7,810 nt of DNA from Geoglobus sp. (GCA_027019885.1 JALUWC010000440.1:1-7810); one strand, 5' to 3'. Shown: positions 1 through 6,260, counted from the first letter of the stretch. Notes: generated by a model not told the origin, from the sequence alone. Translations and numbers: made by a program.

Positions 1-68
1 ATTCTTTCAACTATCTTTAATATTATAATACTGTCTTCAATAGCCTTTTTTAAAAAATTCAAACTCAT
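1..68 (-). CDS. 5' end of an unidentified gene, cut by the window edge
   Basis: Reading leftwards from an ATG at 68-66, 22 sense codons stay open to the window edge, giving MSLNFLKKAIEDSIIILKIV followed by E and R. The peptide has the look of an amphipathic helix. The start is preceded by a short AGGGT and, about 30 bases upstream, by a TATA-like TTTTTAAA (96-105 region), the right distance for an archaeal promoter with a very short leader. Too little is visible to name a function. It points the same way as the long gene array but is separated from it by about 170 bases and appears to have its own promoter. A chance open frame in AT-rich DNA is a real alternative. Confidence 0.4.
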   Translation of the reverse strand, partial: MSLNFLKKAIEDSIIILKIVER

Positions 69-94
69 ACCCTATTTTAAAAAGCTGAAAAAGG

Positions 95-106
95 CCTTTA
101 AAAAGT
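95..106 (-). promoter_or_regulatory. Candidate TATA box for the gene at the left edge
   Basis: On the minus strand an AT-rich CTTTTTAAAG lies about 30 bases before the ATG at 68. A start of transcription about 25 bases downstream would leave a leader of only a few bases. A second TTTTTAAAA (near 76-84) is too close to the ATG to serve the same gene. Judged by eye only. Confidence 0.3.
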
Positions 107-177
107 GCCCATCTCAGCCATCCAGCCAACCTGCAAGCTGCAAATCCCAGCAGTATTCAATTAATTCTTAGTATATA

Positions 178-193
178 GGGGGAGGGAGGGGGG
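178..193 (+). other. G-run with possible G-quadruplex potential
   Basis: The plus strand reads five G, A, three G, A, six G. The rest of the noncoding stretch 69-236 holds a small inverted repeat, CCATAT (198-203) with ATATGG (214-219), separated by 10 bases, just downstream of the nucleotidyltransferase stop. On the minus strand, the transcribed direction, the run is C-rich, so it is not a normal archaeal T-rich terminator. No RNA gene or tRNA fragment is seen here. Confidence 0.35.
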
Positions 194-236
194 TTACCCA
201 TATACTTAACAACATATGGATAAGGAGTGGAGCGGG

Positions 237-887
237 TCAATATTTCTTTACTTCCTCTCTCACCTTTCTGACATAACGTCTAACAGCTCTGATTAATCTT
301 TTAAGCCTGTGATTTGGTAGTGTTATGTTCAGCTTGTCATCTCTTGCAAGCCGATAGTAGTCGTAATATTCTGGCTTTATTCCAATCTTTTTCAGCTCTT
401 CGATGAAACCTTTCTTGGTCATTTTTTCTTTCCTTATGAGGCACTTTATGATGTATGCCTGCCTTGCTCTGAGAATGCAGGAGTATATGATCGTACTTGT
501 TGCTTCTTCTCCGATTTCGTTGAGTAAACCTTCATTTATCTCGAAAATTTTGAGGGCTTCATTGATTTCTCTCAGAAAATCTTCCTTTCTTGGTTCGGGT
601 ATCTCAGGCAGGGTTCCATAGAGAAGGACTGCTTCTTTGAGCATTACAATTGTTGACGGGTAAAGCTTTATGGTTTCAGCAATACCGTTTACTGTGGTGA
701 TGGTTGGATTGAGTTCCTTCAGTTCTTCTTTTATAGATTCTTTAATTTCAGGATTGTCGATGATGACCATTATGTCGACATCAGATAAAGAGTCCTCCTC
801 ACCTCTGGCGAAAGAGCCATAGAGCAGAATAGCCTTAACACCTTCCAGCTTCTCCACATTTCTGATTATGTCCGATTGGATTACCAT
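237..887 (-). CDS. Nucleotidyltransferase fused to a HEPN-like helical domain
   Basis: A 216-aa protein. Residues about 1-95 form a minimal nucleotidyltransferase (MNT, pol beta superfamily) domain: the signature GSFARG (24-29) is followed by SDVDIMV with the two metal-binding aspartates D36 and D38. The stretch ending LKEAVLLYG (83-91) is usual for the archaeal members. No clear third carboxylate is visible. Residues about 105-215 are helical and resemble the HEPN domains commonly fused to or paired with MNT domains, but I do not find a canonical RX4-6H RNase motif; the nearest piece is RLARDDK (179-185). In the family, MNT-HEPN pairs act as toxin-antitoxin modules in which the MNT enzyme transfers nucleotides to the HEPN toxin; fused forms are less understood. 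A GAGGAG site lies 9 bases before the ATG, and the start overlaps the end of the preceding frame as ATGGTAA. It is the last gene of the array. Stabilising or defence roles are inference. Confidence 0.85.
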   Translation of the reverse strand: MVIQSDIIRNVEKLEGVKAILLYGSFARGEEDSLSDVDIMVIIDNPEIKESIKEELKELNPTITTVNGIAETIKLYPSTIVMLKEAVLLYGTLPEIPEPRKEDFLREINEALKIFEINEGLLNEIGEEATSTIIYSCILRARQAYIIKCLIRKEKMTKKGFIEELKKIGIKPEYYDYYRLARDDKLNITLPNHRLKRLIRAVRRYVRKVREEVKKY

Positions 888-1199
888 TTTTCAAGTCTCC
901 TCTTTTTCTTTTCGTAATCTCTCCAGAGCTGGGCTATTTCCTTATCATAGTATTCTGCAAGGAATTTATCACCTTTTTCCTCTGCCGTCCTTCTCTTTTC
1001 TTTATGTTCTTGAATTACATCAGTAGACGATAATTCTCAGCTTATACCTTTTACTCAAGCGTGAGATTGCCTCGATTGTTACATAGGATGCAGTGTTCGC
1101 TTTACAGATCTGCTTAGCCAATTCTTCAGCTTCTAAGAGTGTGAATCGTCTTTTTTCTTTCAGGATCTCCATCAGGGTTTCAATTTTCTCAGCCTTCAT
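881..1199 (-). pseudogene. Small gene interrupted by an apparent +1 frameshift
   Basis: From the ATG at 1199-1197, which overlaps the previous stop as ATGA, a 59-aa frame runs to a TGA at 1022-1020. The next frame over is then open from 1036 to a TAA at 883-881 that overlaps the start of the nucleotidyltransferase gene (ATGGTAA). This second frame (51 codons, K/E-rich, ending in a charged helix) contains no ATG, GTG or TTG, so it could not be translated on its own. Skipping one base near 1037 joins the two into a protein of 105 aa, with KRYKL running into ELSSTDVIQEHKEK. Overlaps at both outer ends match the spacing of every other gene in the array, which argues that 881-1199 was one gene. 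The N-terminal half looks like a small helical, possibly winged-helix, domain; the C-terminal half is probably a long charged helix. The family is not recognised. Sequencing error, real decay and programmed frameshifting all fit. Confidence 0.6.
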
Positions 1200-1537
1200 T
1201 TATCTCTCAGATCCGCATACACTCCAATGTTCTCTCGCTCAATAATTATCCTCACAGGGATCTTTTTGACGTCGGAGAGCAAATGGTTGTAACTTCTGGG
1301 AAGTCTAAACCTGAGAGTAACACCTCCTGAACCACTTCTCCACAGTTTGCCTTCTTTTCTTGTTATCATCTCTCTGTTTTTTGTGATGATGATTTCAATG
1401 GATGTGCTATTGCTAATTGAATAGGAGACTCTTGCTGGGAGATCAACAAGAATATCATATCTGCTGGTTTTTCGGTTTATGACTATCCTTCCTTCTTTCC
1501 TGATCTCCAATGGAATCTCACCCAATTCAGTATGCAA
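1196..1537 (-). CDS. Unidentified 113-aa beta-rich protein, TTG start
   Basis: I do not recognise the family. The protein has no signal peptide or membrane segment and alternates charged and hydrophobic residues in a way that suggests beta strands throughout, for example RYDILVDL, TSIEIIITK, GVTLRFRLP and VRIIIERENIGVY. The stretch KLWRSGSGGVTLRFRLP faintly recalls AbrB-like swapped-hairpin proteins, which is not enough for a call. The start is a TTG directly after the TAG of the upstream gene, supported by GAGGTG 6 bases ahead. Its TGA overlaps the ATG of the next gene (ATGA), so translational coupling on both sides is likely. No cysteines or obvious catalytic motif. Confidence 0.7.
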   Translation of the reverse strand: MHTELGEIPLEIRKEGRIVINRKTSRYDILVDLPARVSYSISNSTSIEIIITKNREMITRKEGKLWRSGSGGVTLRFRLPRSYNHLLSDVKKIPVRIIIERENIGVYADLRDK

Positions 1538-1747
1538 CTACACCACCTCTCTCATATCATCATTCTCATTCTCCTTTCCTCTCACCATCCCGATAAGTTT
1601 CATAGAAACTTCCAAGACTTTTTCAGGCTCAACCCCATCAAGCCTTACCTCCACCTTTACTCCTCCACCATCCTCATGATTCGAGAATCCAATTGAGATG
1701 TATCTCACTGGAAACCCATAACTCTCCAATTCCTCAGCATCAGCCAT
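1538..1747 (-). CDS. Unidentified 69-aa protein
   Basis: A small acidic protein beginning MADAEELESYGFPV. I do not recognise it. A possible strand pair (VRYISIGFSN and GVKVEVRLDG) is followed by a helix (EPEKVLEVSMKLIGMV) and a charged tail. I prefer the ATG at 1747 to an in-frame GTG at 1783: the ATG has GAGGTG exactly 6 bases ahead, sits 10 bases after the upstream stop, and avoids a 26-base overlap with the upstream gene, while the GTG has only a weak site. Its stop is followed at once by the TTG of the next gene. Confidence 0.65.
   Translation of the reverse strand: MADAEELESYGFPVRYISIGFSNHEDGGGVKVEVRLDGVEPEKVLEVSMKLIGMVRGKENENDDMREVV
1544..1549 (-). promoter_or_regulatory. Ribosome binding site deciding the TTG start at 1537
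   Basis: GAGGTG lies 6 bases before TTG, inside the last codons of the upstream gene. It matches the anti-Shine-Dalgarno end of archaeal 16S rRNA and is the main reason for accepting a TTG start directly abutting the previous stop. Confidence 0.65.
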
Positions 1748-1753
1748 GCTCAC

Positions 1754-1759
1754 CACCTC
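1754..1759 (-). promoter_or_regulatory. Ribosome binding site deciding the ATG start at 1747
   Basis: GAGGTG, again 6 bases from the start codon, overlaps the TGA stop of the upstream gene. The same sequence and spacing recur before the TTG at 1537, which supports the shorter form of the 69-aa protein over the GTG-initiated longer one. Confidence 0.65.
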
Positions 1760-2174
1760 AATACCACAAAACTGGATTTTCACCTCTCATAACCTTCATC
1801 TTAGCATAATAGCGAAACACATCCACCACCCTTAGCTTTGAAGCAACAAGATAAATTGTGCTGTGATCAGGCTCTTTCTTGATGTTGAAGCTCAGCTCTT
1901 TCAAATACTCCCAGTTATCTCCTGCAAACTCCTGAATCTGTCTGAAACTCCACTCCCTTTTAAGTCCATACAGAATCAGGGAGATTATAAGGAACCGGTT
2001 GTATGATTTCCTCCCAGCTCTCCTAATGGGTTTCACCAAGGGTGGTGGTAGTGGAACAGATCTCACAGCCTCAAACATCTCAATGATCTCTTGGACTTCT
2101 TCAGAGATTTTCTCAGAATCACTCCAACCATGTTTAAAAATTGGAGAGTCACTCAAAGCTTTCCTCTCCTTCAT
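1758..2174 (-). CDS. Orphan transposase-type N-terminal domain protein (DUF772-like)
   Basis: A 138-aa protein whose residues about 52-119 resemble the N-terminal domain of IS5/IS1182-like DDE transposases (DUF772 type). It has a basic entry (RRAGRKSYNR), a hydrophobic helix (FLIISLILYGL), the S-x-R segment (WSFRQIQEF) and the characteristic PDHSTI motif (102-107). In transposases this domain precedes the catalytic core; here the frame ends about 30 residues after PDHSTI and no DDE core follows, because the next gene is unrelated. The frame is open and tightly packed in the array, so it looks like a retained stand-alone domain rather than debris. Residues 1-50 are acidic and proline-rich. DNA binding is a reasonable inference. 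The start is uncertain: ATG at 2174 has GAGGAGG 10 bases ahead but overlaps the upstream gene by 26 bases; an in-frame TTG at 2156 has GGAGAGG 6 bases ahead and only 8 bases of overlap. Confidence 0.75.
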   Translation of the reverse strand: MKERKALSDSPIFKHGWSDSEKISEEVQEIIEMFEAVRSVPLPPPLVKPIRRAGRKSYNRFLIISLILYGLKREWSFRQIQEFAGDNWEYLKELSFNIKKEPDHSTIYLVASKLRVVDVFRYYAKMKVMRGENPVLWY

Positions 2175-2349
2175 AAGGTTTGAGCCTCCTCATCACAGTC
2201 CACTTTGAAACATCATAACCCATCTGCTGGAGTTTCCAAGCTATGAACTCATAGCTGTATCCCTTGGCTCTCAGTTCAAGAGCTAAAGAAAGAGGGAAGG
2301 GTTTTGGCTTCCTTCCAACTCCTTCCCTGATGTAAAGAACCTCAGCCAC
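2149..2349 (-). CDS. Small helix-turn-helix DNA-binding protein
   Basis: A 66-aa protein that is almost entirely one helix-turn-helix domain of the resolvase/transposase kind. A basic arm with GRKPKPFP (12-19) is followed by helices at about 20-29 (LSLALELRAK), 32-42 (SYEFIAWKLQQ) and a recognition helix at about 48-57 (SKWTVMRRLK). The pattern of helix, G-Y-S turn, helix, then G-Y-D-V-S before a T-V-x-R-R-L helix is typical. It starts with GTG at 2349, 4 bases after the upstream stop, with GGTGA 5 bases ahead. A DNA-binding role is well supported. Whether it is a repressor of the element, a partner of the replication protein or a helper of the transposase-like neighbour cannot be read from the sequence. 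Confidence 0.75.
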   Translation of the reverse strand: MAEVLYIREGVGRKPKPFPLSLALELRAKGYSYEFIAWKLQQMGYDVSKWTVMRRLKPYEGEESFE

Positions 2350-2353
2350 ATTC

Positions 2354-2572
2354 TCACCCTGTCATGTCAAAGACTTCCTCTTCAGGCTCTTTCTGTTTGA
2401 CTTCTCTAACCCAGAAAACTCCAACTTCCTTCCATGTGCCATTGTCCTTGATCATCAGTCTGAATGATGGCTGGCTCTCTTTCTCCTTCTTATCATTCTT
2501 GAACAGATAGGCTTCCTTTCTTCCTAAAATTCCGAAATCAATAAAGCCAGAGAGGTATTTCTTACCTGCCAT
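2354..2572 (-). CDS. Unidentified 72-aa protein, possibly a single small beta domain
   Basis: Not recognised with confidence. The likely start is the ATG at 2572, whose GAGG lies just upstream and which overlaps the end of the four-cysteine gene by 11 bases; an ATG at 2629 in the same frame would give 91 aa but a much larger overlap. The N-terminal part (YLSGFIDFGILGRKEAYLFKN) suggests strands, followed by a lysine/glutamate turn, then PSFRLMIKDNG and KEVGVFWVREVK. The overall shape, a charged loop, a P-x-F-R strand and an E-x-G-x-x-W strand, recalls the small DUF736-like proteins of plasmids, but that is a weak resemblance. The C-terminus is acidic (EPEEEVFDMTG). Confidence 0.65.
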   Translation of the reverse strand: MAGKKYLSGFIDFGILGRKEAYLFKNDKKEKESQPSFRLMIKDNGTWKEVGVFWVREVKQKEPEEEVFDMTG

Positions 2573-2786
2573 CTTCCTCAACCTCCCCGAAAAGTCTGAC
2601 AACAGGAACTCCCTCAACAAAAGCATCAAGCCTTATGGCAATCCTTGAAACCGCACATATCCTGTCAGAGAGGAACCACATGCACACCTCTTTCAGACAC
2701 TTCCTTTTCATCAGAGGACAGAACCTGGGAATTTCCAGATCACCCATTTTAAGATCTGGGACCTCCAAAACTTCCAGTTTTACCAC
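2562..2786 (-). CDS. Small four-cysteine, probably metal-binding protein
   Basis: A 74-aa protein with four cysteines spaced C23-x6-C30-x4-C35-x8-C44, in FCPLMKRKC, LKEVCMWFL and DRICAVSRIA. The arrangement CP..., C-x4-C-x-W and C-A is one I associate with small plasmid and phage proteins that probably bind zinc or an iron-sulfur cluster; I cannot name a family. The N-terminal 20 residues are acidic-hydrophobic and the C-terminal part (VVRLFGEVEEDG) looks like a strand. The start is GTG at 2786 within GAGGTGGTAA, so it overlaps the upstream stop by 7 bases; the upstream GGAGGAGAGGAG provides the binding site. A second in-frame ATG at codon 14 would leave all four cysteines intact. Confidence 0.7.
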   Translation of the reverse strand: MVKLEVLEVPDLKMGDLEIPRFCPLMKRKCLKEVCMWFLSDRICAVSRIAIRLDAFVEGVPVVRLFGEVEEDGR

Positions 2787-3202
2787 CTCCTCTCCTCCTT
2801 ATCTAAGGGAGGAGCCTGAAGGATGAACTTCCTGTAAATCCAGTCTCCCAGCTCTTCAACACTTCCAGAAAACACAGGGAGAAGCTGATCAGCCCTCAGA
2901 AAATGATCGGAATGAACCATCTGTTTTGGATCGAACTCATAGAGATTAACCAGCTCAGCTCTCCTCTCTATGTAATAAAGGGGGACTCTCAGAGCTTTGG
3001 CAACCTTCTTGAGAGTAACGGCCTGATAACCTCTTATCTTCAGCTTTCCATTCTTCTCCTCGAAAATCGCTCTGATTCTTGATCCTACCTCTAAGATGGT
3101 ATCAATATTTGTTACCACAACTTTATCAGTTAATTCTCTGTAAGGTTTCAAAGCCTCCCAGAGTGTGTTCTCGATATACTGACCACAATGAGGACATTTC
3201 AT
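2780..3202 (-). CDS. 140-aa protein with N-terminal CPHC motif, partner of the replication gene
   Basis: The protein opens MKCPHCGQYI, half a zinc ribbon, but contains no other cysteine, so a complete metal site would need histidines or dimerisation. Residues about 12-60 look mixed alpha/beta. Residues about 62-84 (VTLKKVAKALRVPLYYIERRAEL) could be a helix-turn-helix, with K-K-V-A-K-A-L and a following helix. The C-terminal third is helical. I do not recognise a family. Its ATG overlaps the stop of the primase-helicase gene (ATGA), and GAGGAGGTG lies 8 bases upstream inside that gene, so the two are probably translationally coupled. An accessory role in replication or DNA binding is inference from this position. 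Confidence 0.7.
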   Translation of the reverse strand: MKCPHCGQYIENTLWEALKPYRELTDKVVVTNIDTILEVGSRIRAIFEEKNGKLKIRGYQAVTLKKVAKALRVPLYYIERRAELVNLYEFDPKQMVHSDHFLRADQLLPVFSGSVEELGDWIYRKFILQAPPLDKEERRW

Positions 3203-5874
3203 AAGCCCAACACCTCCTCATAATGCTCAAATTCATTAAAATCCTCATGAATCTCCTCAGAATCTTCCTGAACTTCAGAACCTTCCAGGAATCTTATGAA
3301 TTCATCCAAATTTACTTTTACACCTTTGGAAAATCTCCCGTTTGTTCTGATAGACTTATACTCCCACCCAAACCTTTCAGCTAAGGATTTGAGAGAGTCC
3401 ACAGCCAAACCATCCAGAACCTTCAAAACAGAATTCGTGATGACCACATCATCTCCTTTCAGAGAAGCCCAGGGAACGAAATTCCCTTCCAGCAAAGCCT
3501 TAACCCTGTGTTTCAGCTCTGAAGTGTAAACGGAATTACCTTCTATCAATGCTTCAACCTTAGAAATGTGTCTGGAGTATCTCTGATTGAGATCATCCAG
3601 AATTCTGGCTCTTATCTCCTCATTGATGATCTCAGTAATCTCCTCAAGACTCTCTCCCTCATGAAGTTCATCAATCCAGGAAGGGACTTCCATTCCAGTA
3701 TACTCATAAGCCTCTCTAAGGAGGGATGTTGAAACTTCTTTCCAGTCCTTTTTCAGCAATTCTGGACTTCCAGCTATTCTCTGGAAGACAAAATAACCCA
3801 AGAACCTCAGGTCGTAAATTCTTGGAAGAATTCCAGATTCAAACTGTCTTGCTTTCTTCTCCGAAATTCTGTCAGAGAGAGTGAAAAGAATCCCTATGAA
3901 TCTCCTCAAAAGAGCATCATCTGATGGGTAGGTTTTGTTTGTGGTAAAGATCATTGGGCTTAATGCTGGCTCTTCAACATAAACACCTTGGACGTATCTA
4001 CCTCTTGCAAACAGGGTTTCGATTGATGATTTCAGGACTTCTCTCATAGAGTCCTTGGCGAGAACATCGGCAACCTCATTAATCAGGATGGGGAACGTGC
4101 TTTCAGAAACAACCTTTCCAAATCTCGGTATTGTATCAATGTGGGAACCTCCCTTTTCCTCTGGTGGAAGGTTCCACATCGCCCTGATTATCTTCCCTAA
4201 GGTGGATTTGCCTGTTGAAGCAGAACCATGGAGTAAAAGCCAAGGGAAGTGGATCCCATAAGTCCCCCTGATCTGCTTTATTGCATAGCTGAAAGGTGCC
4301 AGAATTCCCCATTTGATTATGGTTGTGAATCTCTCAGACAGATGCTGATACCATTTCTCTCTCAGCTCATTGAGGAGAATAAGGGAAGTTTTCAGATCTT
4401 CCCTGGTGAATTCTTCAGGTTCCCATTTAACAGCTTTAATATTTCCCTCAATGAAGTAAAAACCAGGTTTTTCAAGCTCTCTCCTGATTTCTGCCTTCCC
4501 ATTCCTGATGAACGCAATTATAAGGGAATTTAAGGCATCCTCAATGAGTCTCTTGTGTTTCACAACAGCCTCAGCCCTTAACCTCTGAGCTATGGTATCA
4601 ACATCAGCAGGACCTATAACTTTCTTTAACAGCCCATCAAATTCTATCTCGAACTTTCTCACACCCCCAAGGGGATCCTCAAAAACAACAACTCTGACAG
4701 GACAGCACTCAGCTATTAATTCCCTGTAAACAATTCCTCCATTCTTGTGATCCTCATAAGCTCTGGCAATTATCCCCTTTTTGGGATTGGCAACATAATA
4801 TAACTTCCTGGAAAAATCAATCAGGCTGAAGATTGAATCCCTGAAGGGTGAAGCTTTCCCAAGCTTCTCCTCAAGTCTCCTTATCAGTTCTAAGGATTTT
4901 TCCTCTCCCAATTGCCTTTCAGCTATTTCCTGTAGCCCTGATTTCCCTTTAAGCTCTTCCTCTGTTGGAGGATTACCCTTAAGTCCGTATGTCCGATCAA
5001 GGACGTAAAACCTGAGATCCTTCTCCTCATCCCCCTCAGCCAGAATCTCAACAACTCTTTTGGCAGAGCTGTAATCAATCCCTGCCTTTCTCAGCCATCC
5101 ACTAAGAAAGAGGATAATGTAATTCCTGTATCCCTGCCTATATATTGGTTTAATCAGATTGACAATCTCCAGAATTTTACTCTCTGAGAGTATCTCACCA
5201 TCCTTGGATGTCGAAAAATCTTTAGACTTCCTGGGAGTGGGATCCTGTTCTAAGGATCTTTCGAACCTGCTTTCAAGTCCTTCATTCCTCTCCAGAATTC
5301 TAAGGAGGGTGGAATATTCCTCCCATGTCAGCTCTGCAATTCTCTCAGGCTTATTGACAAACCTGTAAAGCTTTCCTGAGGGATGAGGAGAGGGAGGACA
5401 GACAACGAAACCACCTTCAGCCCTGATGTCTATGCCTTCTCTGATTCCGATCCTGTTGTGGAAAAGTTTTGGATCCGGATCCTTCACCCTGAAATAATAA
5501 TGGAATCCCTTACCTGTTTCAACCACCCAGGTATTGATGAACTTCTCATAAAGCTTGGGACTTGCTTCATACAGCTCTCCCAGAAATTCCCCAGCCATTT
5601 CCTTAGAATCAAAATCTATAACAGCCAGATTTCCAGAAACTCTCCCTGTTATTATGGCAATCCCCAGCTTATGACCGTTTCTTATTGGCTCAAACTGTTC
5701 AGGGTTTGAGAACCAGCTATTAACCGCTTCTAAGGTGGGGGGAGAATGCTGGTATTTCTTCCAATCAACAAGAGCAGGTTTTCTGGATTTACCATTGGGT
5801 AACTTTATCAGAGCAACCGGGATTATGCTGAATCCTTCTTGGAGGTATCGTTTAGCAGATTCTAACAAAGACAT
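3199..5874 (-). CDS. Prim-Pol primase/polymerase fused to an AAA+ helicase (plasmid/virus replication protein)
   Basis: An 891-aa replication protein. Residues about 5-185 are a bifunctional primase-polymerase (Prim-Pol) domain: AVIDFDS with metal ligands D87 and D89, GKGFHYYF with H125, and GIDIRAEGG (D149) followed by PPSPHPSGKLY (160-170), which together form the nucleotide site. Residues about 246-297 (GYRNYIILFLSGWLRKAGI onward to DRTYG) match a PriCT-type helical domain. After a middle region of unclear fold comes an AAA+/SF3-like ATPase at about 540-670: Walker A GSASTGKST (550-558), Walker B-like FPILINE (594-600), sensor-1 FTTN (643-646) and the arginine pair R657-R658. The C-terminal 780-862 could be a winged helix; the last 30 residues are acidic. 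The layout parallels pRN1-type Rep proteins, which prime, extend and unwind at the element's origin. The Walker B has N599 where Asp is usual, with E600 kept. ATG has GGAG 6 bases ahead. First gene of the array. Confidence 0.92.
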   Translation of the reverse strand: MSLLESAKRYLQEGFSIIPVALIKLPNGKSRKPALVDWKKYQHSPPTLEAVNSWFSNPEQFEPIRNGHKLGIAIITGRVSGNLAVIDFDSKEMAGEFLGELYEASPKLYEKFINTWVVETGKGFHYYFRVKDPDPKLFHNRIGIREGIDIRAEGGFVVCPPSPHPSGKLYRFVNKPERIAELTWEEYSTLLRILERNEGLESRFERSLEQDPTPRKSKDFSTSKDGEILSESKILEIVNLIKPIYRQGYRNYIILFLSGWLRKAGIDYSSAKRVVEILAEGDEEKDLRFYVLDRTYGLKGNPPTEEELKGKSGLQEIAERQLGEEKSLELIRRLEEKLGKASPFRDSIFSLIDFSRKLYYVANPKKGIIARAYEDHKNGGIVYRELIAECCPVRVVVFEDPLGGVRKFEIEFDGLLKKVIGPADVDTIAQRLRAEAVVKHKRLIEDALNSLIIAFIRNGKAEIRRELEKPGFYFIEGNIKAVKWEPEEFTREDLKTSLILLNELREKWYQHLSERFTTIIKWGILAPFSYAIKQIRGTYGIHFPWLLLHGSASTGKSTLGKIIRAMWNLPPEEKGGSHIDTIPRFGKVVSESTFPILINEVADVLAKDSMREVLKSSIETLFARGRYVQGVYVEEPALSPMIFTTNKTYPSDDALLRRFIGILFTLSDRISEKKARQFESGILPRIYDLRFLGYFVFQRIAGSPELLKKDWKEVSTSLLREAYEYTGMEVPSWIDELHEGESLEEITEIINEEIRARILDDLNQRYSRHISKVEALIEGNSVYTSELKHRVKALLEGNFVPWASLKGDDVVITNSVLKVLDGLAVDSLKSLAERFGWEYKSIRTNGRFSKGVKVNLDEFIRFLEGSEVQEDSEEIHEDFNEFEHYEEVLGL

Positions 5875-5989
5875 TTTTATCTCCTCTCATGAAAATGCAG
5901 AACAAATATCCAAGAGGACAGGGAGATTTTGTAAGAAAATGACCACAGAAGTGATCAAAGTCTCTGTTGGTGCAGAATTTCGGAATTTT

Positions 5990-5999
5990 GATATATTTT
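5990..5999 (-). promoter_or_regulatory. Candidate TATA box for the long gene array
   Basis: On the minus strand AAAATATATC lies about 120 bases before the primase-helicase ATG, in the 172-base gap that follows the ribbon-helix-helix gene. Just downstream is an imperfect palindrome AATTTCGGAATT (plus strand, about 5977-5988), a possible operator. It implies a leader of roughly 90 bases, longer than usual for archaea. Read-through from the ribbon-helix-helix promoter is an alternative. No convincing gene was found in 5875-6046. Confidence 0.3.
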
Positions 6000-6046
6000 G
6001 AGGTTCTAACTCTCCTTAGGGCTGTGTGGGCGCTGGAAAGCATTTC

Positions 6047-6253
6047 TTATCCCTCCGATTTAATTTTTTCAAAATCAACACCTAAGAACATGGCATAATG
6101 TTCTATTGCCCTTCTGACAATTTCAGAGGCTGATTTGTGGGCAATAGGCTTTGAGTATTCTCTATTTAGGATTTTCTCAATTATCTTGGTGTGTTCAGGA
6201 TAAACTGTAACGTTCAGCTGAATCATTCCGTAATCTCTTGGTGTGCCGACCAC
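6047..6253 (-). CDS. Ribbon-helix-helix DNA-binding regulator
   Basis: A 68-aa protein with the ribbon-helix-helix plan. A DNA-contacting strand at about 11-17 (IQLNVTV) is followed by helix A at about 19-31 (PEHTKIIEKILN) and, after a short insert, helix B at about 42-57 (ASEIVRRAIEHYAMFL). Proteins of this fold dimerise through the strand, which enters the major groove of palindromic operators, and act as repressors, plasmid copy-number regulators or antitoxins. The start is GTG at 6253, with GAGGTG 7 bases ahead; the internal ATG at codon 10 has no binding site and would leave no residues before the strand. It is divergent from the winged-helix gene across a palindrome it may bind, which would make it autoregulatory. 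No toxin gene is adjacent, so a simple regulator is more likely than an antitoxin. Confidence 0.75.
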   Translation of the reverse strand: MVGTPRDYGMIQLNVTVYPEHTKIIEKILNREYSKPIAHKSASEIVRRAIEHYAMFLGVDFEKIKSEG

Positions 6254-6260
6254 TTAATAC

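Noticed and set aside
1..236. Left attachment site or tRNA-Pro fragment
   Set aside because: No stretch resembling the tRNA T arm or anticodon arm was found, so the left border must lie outside the window.
237..887. Calling the C-terminal domain an active HEPN ribonuclease
   Set aside because: No clear RX4-6H motif is visible, so only a HEPN-like helical domain is claimed.
1538..1783. Longer 81-aa form of the 69-aa protein starting at GTG 1783
   Set aside because: It would overlap the upstream gene by 26 bases and lacks a good ribosome binding site, whereas ATG 1747 has GAGGTG at ideal spacing. Not excluded.
4249..4533. A 94-codon plus-strand open frame
   Set aside because: It is antisense to the helicase part of the replication gene, and its peptide shows no recognisable pattern.
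5383..5709. A 108-codon plus-strand open frame
   Set aside because: It lies opposite the strongly supported Prim-Pol domain, has no domain sense and no binding site; it is a by-product of codon bias in the minus-strand gene.
5852..6043. A 63-codon minus-strand frame ahead of and overlapping the primase-helicase start
   Set aside because: Composition is unlike a real protein (many Cys, Phe and Arg in no pattern), no binding site, and it overlaps the better-supported start at 5874.
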